Position numbers and translations under genes: made by a program. Of a stretch of DNA of 64,000 bases, positions 56,323-64,000 are shown one piece after another; within the stretch, counting starts at the first letter, position 1; each line of letters opens with the position of its first letter. The stretch is from Hysterangium stoloniferum (Eukaryota; Basidiomycota; Agaricomycetes; Hysterangiales; Hysterangiaceae): contig WHVD01000039.1 in the NCBI GenBank assembly GCA_015178975.1, positions 558,001 through 622,000 on the forward strand, written 5' to 3'. Below the pieces are notes generated by a model. That model had not been told where the DNA came from and did no database searches. It saw only the letters and a list, made by a program, of their open reading frames with translations.

Positions 56323-59273
56323 ATGTCAGACTACTACCCCATTGTCGGCCGTAAAGGCACCGGTGTCCACGATCGCCTTTCCATCGAGGATCTGCAACAA
56401 AAAGAGCCCGAACAATTCGCGCTCTTTATCATGGCGTTTCTCAAAATCCAAGGTCGTGGAGATATACAGCTACCCGATGGCAGTACCCGCAATGTGGAGG
56501 CGCAAGGAGCCATGTATATTCATATTGCGGGCATTCATGGCAGACCGTTTGAACAGTGGCCTGGCGATCGTATTAAAAATATTGCGGATTTTAATCCCAA
56601 CGATCCCAAGGATACGAATCCTGTGCCATCGAGGTTTGGGGGTATGTGCTGACGAGTCTTTTAATTATTAAAATAAGACTAACCATGAACATTCAGGCTA
56701 TTGCAGGTGGGCATGCTTCATTCTCATTCATATATTGAAGGCCAGTCATCATTGCTCAAATCAGTCACGGCGCTGTCATTTTTCCCACCTGGCACCGGCC
56801 GTATATGCTTCTCATAGAGGTTGGTTTTCCGTTCTCGTAGCATTACATGTTATTTGATAAAATTTACCCAGCAAGCGATCGGCGAAGCGGCCGACGAGAT
56901 CGCCGCAATCTGGGAGAAGCACAACCCCGTAGATCGTGGAAAATGGGTCCCTGCTGCAAAGAAGCTCAGATTTCCGTGAGCGACTTCACTGTGGTATCAC
57001 GCTTCATAACTGCATATAATTGACCTTTTTTTTTTAAGCTTCTGGGACTGGGCAGAAGAACGGGTGGCGAGTGAAGGTCTCCCGAAGGTACTATATTCAG
57101 ATGAGATCACAATCAAGGTTCCAGGAGGGAAGACCATGTCCGTTCCCAACCCCTTGGCGTATACCCTTATTCCCAACCCTCCAGCTGATTTCGTGGATGA
57201 GACTGATGAAGCTGTCAGTGTTTTCAGTTTTTTAGCATCATGTGAAGTCTCACTAACACTTTCTGTGTTGTGAATGGTGTTAGACGAAAGTGACTGCGTA
57301 TTATAAGGAATGGAAGCGAACCTATAGGTATGCTGAGAGTAAGTCTGAGAATCCCAAGACGGACGTCGATAAACTTCAAAGGTACGTTTGGTTCAGCGGA
57401 CAAATGACAGGAAATTCCTGTTATTTGCCATGGTCACTCCTGACTTCTCGACAGCAATTTGAAGGCTCAGGTCGAAAGCTTGAGGAGCAAAGTATCTCTT
57501 CTCTTCACGGCGAGTGCGAAAGCTGACCCTGCACAAACGTCCGTTGTGGCTTGATTATCTCTCTTTTTGCGTGCTTACGGTCACGTAGGTGGGATGAATT
57601 TTCGAATCACACGACGCAATCGTTACGGAATATGGATTTCTATAATGCAGGATCATTGGAAGGCGTCCATGATGCTCTCCATGGTATCTTGGTATGTTAA
57701 CTCCGTATATCCCTAATTACCCTGATTTATGCAGCTATAGGGTGGTAACGGACATATGGTACTGTTGTTGACAGTGAAACCAGGGGAACTTCTACTAACA
57801 TCATTCTTTTGAAACGTAGTCGGATCCCGACTATGTATGTCCTGAAAAATGACTCCTCTAAACACAGCCGCTAATTTCTTATATTTCGCACTACATAGGC
57901 TGCATTTGACCCCATATTCTTCCGTAGGTGTCTTCATTACATGAAGGTCAACTACCTGACAGGATTATCTTCAATTCTCAAGTTCACCATTGCAACGTGG
58001 ATCGCCTATGTTTGTTTCATCATCTCTTATCAAATCAAAGTATTCAATATTTTATATCTCAGACGCACTGTGGGAATATTGCTACACAGATATGTGGATG
58101 GGTGAAGGATATTCTACTAACAATGGCCGCAAGTATCCCTGGTATCAAGTCCGTTCTTATCAAATTTCGGCGTGTTCTATGCTAATGGAAATATTATCAG
58201 GCAAGTGGAACTTATGTCCAAGTATATAACGAGCAACTGCACCCTACGACCGGCCTGTCACCGTTCCGCACTGACAAAGGTGAATACTGGACATCAGAAC
58301 AGGCTCGCTTCCTCGACGAAAAGGCGTACCCTAAATGTACGCTCTTGTATCTCATCTTTTACTGTCGTGGTTTTTTATTTTTATTTCATAGACTATTCTT
58401 ACCCAAAGATAGCTGGAGTCAAGGTTAACAAACCCGCGACGGCACAACAACGTATCGACGCTCGTCTCGCACTCCAGAAGTACTACGGCCTCGACCCACG
58501 TGCGGACAAGGATGAGCTACAGTTCTCCAATAATCCTCTATTCCACCTGCTTCCGAAACCACGTGAAGACCATGAGCTGCTCCCCGGATATCGGCATTTC
58601 GTGGTGGTGGTTCAGCTTCTAGAACACGCCTACAATCGCTCTTACAGCTTCAAATTATACCATGATGACAAGCCCGAGGACGATATCAAACCTGTGCTCG
58701 TTGGCTCTGTCGACGTGTTTGCCCGACCGGATACCTCTCCCTGCAAAGGATGCTCAAACCGTAGAAACGCCGGCACGATCGTCCGCGGTGTTATCCGTTT
58801 CAGCCCACGCCATATTAACTCTATTATCGCATTGCTCCCCGCACTGGATGACAAAGAGGAGTCTAAGGAAGCATTGGCCAAACATATGAAAATGGCACTT
58901 ACTGCTGTTCTTGAGAACACACAAGGTGACAGATTGGCTGCTGCGGGTTCGCAGGCTGGAGAATTGGGTCCCAGCGGCGAAATGGTGGTAATGTCGGAAC
59001 ATTTGGCGCCTGTGAAGGTTACGCTCCTTTCAGCGGCCGCTTCGTTCTCAACTGCTACGGAAGCTGGAGGACCCGTAAGTTTTGCGTTGAAACTCATCGG
59101 GTGGAATTTACTGATGCACTGCTTGTAGGTAAATTTTGTTGGTTGGGTGAATCATGGTGATGTGTTTGAGGTGTGTCTTCTGCGTCAGGAAGGAAAAAAA
59201 TCTATGTGAGACTGACACTTTATTTTGATAGGGTGGCCATCTTGCTTGGAAAATGAGTGCAGCATTGGCTTGA
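56323..59273 (+). CDS. Tyrosinase (polyphenol oxidase)
   Basis: Seventeen exons are inferred, all in phase, giving 666 residues: 56,323-56,641; 56,697-56,706; 56,765-56,819; 56,872-56,975; 57,039-57,213; 57,284-57,381; 57,455-57,538; 57,589-57,691; 57,741-57,758; 57,820-57,834; 57,899-57,923; 57,983-58,009; 58,063-58,132; 58,206-58,336; 58,392-59,074; 59,129-59,170; 59,232-59,273. The enzyme oxidises monophenols and diphenols to quinones, leading to melanin. Copper A ligands are the His of IAGIHGRPFEQW, the His of YCSHG (with the thioether Cys of fungal enzymes) and the His of FPTWHRPY. Copper B ligands are both His of VHDALHG and the His of LHHCNVDRL. A C-terminal tyrosinase domain follows (GSVDVFARPDTSPCKGCSN), which in this family covers the active site until removed. 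The exon 7 donor is the least certain. No breaks were seen. Confidence 0.88.
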
Positions 59274-59819
59274 ACTTTCGTTGGGGTACAAATATAGGCC
59301 GAAATGAGCTTGAAGGATCTTGTAATTGATTGTTGTTATAGTGGTATAAATGATGTTTTTTTTAATGTACCTCGCCAAGTTGCCATACCGTAATGAAACT
59401 GATAATTGACATGCACCAAAGTTGACAAAGTAAAATTGCGGTAATTCATTACAAGCAGATGGTGACTATATGCACCCGCTTATATAAATCCAAACAAACA
59501 TCTCCTGGTGGTCTAGAGCGTTGTGCAGCTCGCAAACTTCAATCCACGATATTCAACAACGGAAACCTGATTTTAGACAAGACTTCTTGGGTTTTATAGA
59601 ACGATGTTCCGCGAGTCTCAACGAAAGCATTTATCTTGGCATGCTAAGGCTAGATACCATGTGTTGTCCTAATTTTTCTCCTGTGTGGCCGCCCCGAGGA
59701 TTTTGCGCTTCCAACCTCATTTCAAATGACATGTTCCTGCTTCTGGTGAGAAACATTATTTTATGCCTTGTTACATTTAGCCCTTACTTTGTTCAAGTTG
59801 AACACGACCCACTATTGTG
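59274..59819. other. Intergenic, nothing firm
   Basis: This is the 3' flank of the tyrosinase and the promoter region of the next gene. The open frame at 59,521-59,820 overlaps the latter and has no recognisable motif. Confidence 0.35.
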
Positions 59820-60662
59820 ATGCAATCCATTACGGTGGAAACCGCCTTCAGTCTCCGTAAGTCATGCTAGCAAGGCAATTATCCCATATTTCTTAATCAG
59901 GTTTCATTGACCTTTAGTTGACACCCTGACTGTTAAGTCGGTTCTCGCGTCTCAAGTTCGAACACTAGAAGAAGACATTATTTTATTTCAAGATCGTTTT
60001 CATCACGTCGGCTGGCTGTCTTCAGTCGTATGATTTTTCACTCTCCATCTACCGGGGTCTGGATCGCTCAATGCCGCCACAGACAGCCTTTCTTTCCGCC
60101 GTGAATCCCCAGTTCATTTCATTCACTTTCCAAAAAGAATCACACAATTATACAAAAGGCTGCAAATGCCACCATTCTGCTGGGAGTCATCTTCAATGTC
60201 GTAGGTGCGGTATTCAGCTTTGGTGTAGCAAGCTCAATCCCCAGCATTAATGCAGAATATAAGGCTTATAAGGAGGCCACAGAAGCACTAGAGCGCATGG
60301 CCATTAATGTAGATTCGTCTCGGGCCATTGATGTGACGAAGCTCCCACCTGAACAGTTGTGGCTTTGGAAAAGGGACCACTACGCAATGTCAGGTTCATG
60401 TTCATCACAAGCAAAAATATTCGGCGCTGGAATCGCCTGTCTTTGGTTGGGGTTCGTATTCTTTTTATTTGAGACTCAAAACCTTGAGATAATCCTTACA
60501 GTACTGCTGATCGTTGTCGTCGTCGAAGTATTGAATGCTCCTGGATCGCACGGAGGCGTATCCGATGATATCGGCAAGGTAGCGATCGGAAAGACGACGG
60601 CAATTTCAAGCAACTTGTCTTTAGAAAACGTGAGAATTTGCTCCTGGCTGTATATAATATGA
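59820..60662 (+). CDS. Small orphan membrane protein
   Basis: Three exons are inferred (59,820-59,856; 59,918-60,024; 60,159-60,662), in phase, for about 215 residues. A short N-terminal helix with charged residues (LASQVRTLEEDIILFQDRFH) precedes three hydrophobic segments: ATILLGVIFNVVGAVFSFGV, IFGAGIACLWLGFVFFLF and LEIILTVLLIVVVVEVLN. The loop between the first two is charged (EYKAYKEATEALERM). I do not recognise the family. The last codons may be intron, because GTGAGA follows LSLEN near 60,628, so the C-terminus is uncertain. Confidence 0.5.
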
Positions 60663-62065
60663 TGTAATGTGCACTGTGTATAAGGAATGGTGACTCCGAT
60701 GAGAATAATTCAATATTTGCCTTAATAATTACATTGGCAGACAGTGTGAGAGAGAATAAGTTACTATTATACCTCTTAATGAGTGCCAGCTTCAAGAAGA
60801 ATTCGGAGCTTCTCGCTGTAATTCGAGACGCGGTGCCGGGTTTGTTGTTGCGTATCTGGTGTTTTTTATGATAGCTATACTGGCGTGATTTTTATATGTT
60901 AGACCATAATAATTTCTATCTCAGTGGTGTTACTTCATCGTGACATTAACCTAGGAAATCTGCCTTCAAGGAGACGACACTGCGAAATTCTGTGGACGAC
61001 TAATAGATCTTGACAATAGCAACCCCTCCCCCTCCTGAACCTGAAAGACCCTCAGTTTGGGAGATTAGGAAACTTGTGTCGTTATTATTTTTAATCAATT
61101 GCTTGTTGTTAGAAGCCGATGCAAGAGATTGTGAGGAGGTGGGGTAAACGGAGCTCACGCTATTAACCTCAAATTAATTGGCCAATGATAGTTCCTGAAG
61201 CCTTGTGCTGCCATCTTCAGATATTTCGATGGATATCCATAGAATACCCTTCTGATCGGTAGATGAAACAATATGGCAGAAGTCAACGTGTACCACTATC
61301 AAAAACCACATCTTTGAGTAATATGCAGATCTTGATGGATAGAACTTTGGTGCTGATTAGGATAATCTGGGCAGTCGCACCAGTCACAGCATGCACGACA
61401 CATTGGCTCTACTAGAAACACGCGACTTTGCTGCGTGAATGCTACTTGAGATTCCTTTCCATGTTGGCTCACCTGGCCTAATCTCACCTTGAAGATCGGA
61501 AACGAGTAGCGGGTGAGCGTTCGCTACAGCTAGTTATAACCTATCTCCGAGCTGAATATCATGACAACATCCAGGTATATTTATAACAAACTATGACGGG
61601 CAGTGAATGCCCGTACTAGATACGTTAGTAGCTACAGATGTACATGAGTGCCCATGAAGGGACAAAGCTCACCTCAGTCGCTGCCTAGGAGGGCTATAGA
61701 AACGACTGAGGGGGTAAAAATGAAAAAAGGTTATACTTATATACGCGGGTGGAAACCAAGTTCGTGACACGAGGTGAGGCTTAATGTCCAGTCTGATGCG
61801 AGACTTACGTATTACAATAGACCTCCGGATGTTTCTGGATCTTCATCGTCCACCATCGTCTTGCTGTATGGACACCGACAAATCCGATCCAGCAGGGAAA
61901 CCTGCTGGCCCCGGTACACCCACCCAACCGTATACTACCCACCACTGGGTCACCAAGATTCTTAGAGTTCGATGCACGCGTAGGTCGGCACGAATCAACT
62001 ATCTTATCACTCCCTTTGGACCAGGCTCAGTAGTAGGCTCCTAATCAGTAATTCTGGACGGGCGA
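60663..62065. other. Intergenic region leading to the ribozyme
   Basis: No gene was recognised. Two hairpins stand out: ACGGGC-7 nt-GCCCGT at 61,596-61,614, and a 9-bp perfect stem CCTCAGTCG/CGACTGAGG with a 22-nt loop at 61,672-61,711. The open frame at 61,784-62,044 shows no protein family. The region from about 61,560 is more GC-rich than its surroundings and may be part of one structured element with the ribozyme. Confidence 0.4.
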
Positions 62066-62121
62066 AACGGTCGGGGTAGCGGTATCCCCCTGATGAGAGC
62101 TCTCGTCGGCTCGAAACCGTT
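62066..62121 (+). ncRNA. Type III hammerhead ribozyme (predicted)
   Basis: The sequence meets every requirement of the hammerhead fold. Stem III is AACGGT (62,066-62,071) with ACCGTT (62,116-62,121). The cleavage triplet is GTC at 62,070-62,072, with the cut expected after 62,072. Stem I is GGGG (62,073-62,076) with CCCC (62,086-62,089) and a 9-nt loop. The core CTGATGA lies at 62,090-62,096. Stem II is GAGC (62,097-62,100) with GCTC (62,109-62,112) and an 8-nt loop, and the second core piece GAA at 62,113-62,115 joins stem III. Stems I and II are closed and stem III is open, so it is type III. Such ribozymes cut their own RNA and are known from viroid-like RNAs and small retroelements. Confidence 0.88.
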
Positions 62122-62807
62122 ACTATCCCGTTTCCCCTAGCCACCCTCTACACTAGCTGACAAAGTTCAATCTTCGGAGACAACTGATTGCGGCGAGTGA
62201 TAAGGTGGTGGTCTGCCCAGCGGCGCTCTGGTGGACGCTGGTGACCTCGCGTTGTCAAGGTCACCTGGCTATTACCTGCATCTCAAATTTTGCATGGTAT
62301 TTTTGTCAACTTCTCTGGAATAACTAGAGAACCGTGACATCACCCAGAAGTCACTTTAAATAATAAATTCTTGAGACCCACAATATTTTGAGGCAATTTC
62401 AGTAAACTGGTGTGGCTCAAAGTGTCTGAGCTGATGTAGAGCCGAGTAATTGGTTGTTGCGTGATGTTGCGTTGTGACGTCACGCGAATCGTGAGGGTTA
62501 ACTCCAAGTCTTCAACGCGGCTGGCGTAACTGAGACCTCTTATTTTGTGTCCTCATTACAACATGAAAAAAGAACCAAGGGAAGACCCCTTGGTATTGTA
62601 AGTTTTGGTACACATACTGTGGTACTTGAATCTTGATTGACTATGCAATCCTTTATCCCAGGTATGCTGCCAAACGCAACATCATAACCTATCATCATCC
62701 TCAGACACAAACTCCAGCTCATTAGTGACCACCTTATTCGTCATTTCTTTAGCTTTCAAAATACATAAAGGCTTTGGTTCTATGCTGGCAACCCAAATCA
62801 AACAACA
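62122..62807. other. Spacer and promoter region of the Hsp20 gene
   Basis: No gene was found. A minus-strand frame at 62,540-62,722 is unsupported. The last 70 bp before the start codon contain an AT-rich CATAAAGG stretch that could serve as a TATA element. I saw no convincing heat-shock element. Confidence 0.4.
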
Positions 62808-63397
62808 ATGTCGCTCTCGAATTTCCATTATGATCCTTTTTATGAGCCGTTCTATACGGTTTCGGATTTCAATCGTCTATTGAACAATGCGGGACCTTAC
62901 CAGAGCACGAATCGCGACCTATTTAGGAATGATGAGTATGCAGGAACCCAAGGAGTTATACGTCCCAGGTATTTTCATGTCATTCTGTCTATAAAATCAA
63001 TGCATTAACTTCGAATACTTTGAACTAGAATGAATCTTCACGGCGACTACGTTACAGGTGAAATGACGGCGACCTTTGAACTTCCCGGCCTGAGACGTGA
63101 GGATGTCAACGTCGATGTCATCAACAACAGGCTTGTCGTCTCTGGATCGGCCGAGGGCGTCGTGGAAGTAGATGAGGCAGGGTATGCTGTGCGAGAAAGG
63201 ACCTATGGCAGGTTTTCAAGGACGGTTCCATTGCCTGCCGGGACGAAAGTGAGTAGAAATATCTTTTGTGTTAAATGATAATGTTAATACTTTGTTTTCA
63301 TCAGCCCAGCGAAATTGATGCGCGAGTGGCAGATGGCATTTTGACCGTTAGATTTCCTCAGCAACAAGCAACCGAGGAGAGAATTATAGTTTCCTAA
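62808..63397 (+). CDS. Small heat shock protein, Hsp20 family
   Basis: Three exons (62,808-62,968; 63,029-63,248; 63,305-63,397) join in phase to 157 residues, the normal length. The alpha-crystallin domain covers about residues 50-155: MTATFELPGLRREDVNVDVI, NRLVVSGSAEG, the RTYGRFSRTVPLPAGTK block, then IDARVADGILTVRFP with the conserved GxLT-type motif. An aromatic-rich N-terminal arm (FHYDPFYEPFYTVSDF) and a short tail with the I-x-V motif (ERIIVS) complete the family pattern, used for building oligomers. These ATP-independent chaperones hold unfolding proteins in the cytosol. The gene looks intact. Confidence 0.92.
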
Positions 63398-64000
63398 ATG
63401 CGGCAGACAGACTTTTCGTTACATTTTTTTAGATACTTAATAAGCGTGCTTACATCTACTTAAATATAAGCTCTTTCCTAGTTGGAACGGGATATCCTTG
63501 TGATATAAGATATATCCTGTGGTGGAAAGGTGATAATCTTATTCTTCTTACAACAGCGTGTGACATGTGACATGATATTCCCCAACCCTCCCTACATTCA
63601 AAGCATTTCGTCGCTCTTTTCTTTTCGTTTATGATCGAAATCGGCACAGTATTAACTATAACGCAGAGTTTACGATGCATTGGCCCCTTGCGTTCATTAT
63701 CTTCAACGCTGTTGCATTATTTCAAGAATGTGGGTGTTATTTGGTCTCCTAATGTGGATGTTCTTAATATTGACCTTGAGCGATCAACAGCGATGTGTCT
63801 AAGTTATTTCTCAGATTCGATTATTCGTGCCCCTGCTTCTACTCTCCCGCTGTCGGCTCTCTTCGTAGGTGAGCCCTCGTGTGGTATGGTTGTCGGTGGG
63901 TCTATTCATTCAAGCGGGATTAATGGGTGTGGGATGTATTTGTTAACTTGTTTTTAAATCAGAGTCAGAGTTTACGTCGGCAACTTCCCTCTTGACTTCT
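63398..64000. other. 3' flank of the Hsp20 gene, nothing firm
   Basis: The open frame at 63,631-63,957 (+) has no recognisable motif, and the window ends soon after. It might be an exon of a gene beyond the window. Confidence 0.3.

Noticed and set aside
61672-61715. Possible second hammerhead (GAAACGACTGAG near 61,698)
   Set aside because: There is no CTGATGA core at a suitable distance and no cleavage triplet in place; only a simple 9-bp hairpin is supported.
61784-62044. Open frame just upstream of the ribozyme
   Set aside because: No family resemblance and an overlapping frame of similar length; the region is more likely a structured non-coding block.
63631-63957. Open frame at the right end of the window
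   Set aside because: No motif and too close to the window end to judge; it was left as an unassigned flank.

Overview
The window reads as nuclear DNA of a filamentous basidiomycete, most likely an agaricomycete. Host genes carry many short GT-AG introns of about 50-110 nt, a multi-exon tyrosinase with a fungal thioether Cys-x-His site, and an RNA14 orthologue. The repeats are chromodomain Ty3/gypsy, Ty1/copia, Helitron, Tc1-like and KDZ-like elements, a mix typical of that group.

Positions 1 to about 39,000 are a nested transposon graveyard. On the minus strand a Helitron helicase gene (about 13,000 down to 1) is split by a Tc1-like element (9,153-12,673, TA duplications) and by a Ty3/gypsy element A (305-8,580, duplication AACTG). 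Element A itself holds a solo LTR of a third family (3,879-5,026) with 24-bp and 12-bp tandem arrays. The Tc1-like element contains an unclassified insertion that holds another solo LTR. From 13.7 to 28.8 kb lie more solo LTRs, most with exact 5-bp target duplications, and remnants of copia, KDZ, a second Tc1-like transposase, a retroelement gag and an unidentified fungal protein. At 29,535-38,228 an old solo LTR is split by a much younger, nearly whole 8.1-kb chromodomain Ty3/gypsy element B. Both gypsy families carry a short self-complementary primer site and, between pol and the 3' LTR, an antisense gene-like region with a coiled coil and a Zn2Cys6-type cysteine pattern.

From about 39 kb the base composition and gene content change to host DNA. 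The genes are an FAD monooxygenase (+), one or two membrane proteins (+), a C2H2 zinc-finger protein (-), RNA14 (+), a decayed partial duplicate of RNA14 with copia debris behind it, a 17-exon tyrosinase (+), a small orphan membrane protein (+) and an Hsp20 chaperone (+). Between the last two, at 62,066-62,121, the sequence matches a complete type III hammerhead ribozyme. It is not inside any gene or element I could recognise and is the most surprising single feature here.

All intron boundaries were chosen by eye from frame, GT-AG sites and family similarity. They are consistent in phase but untested.
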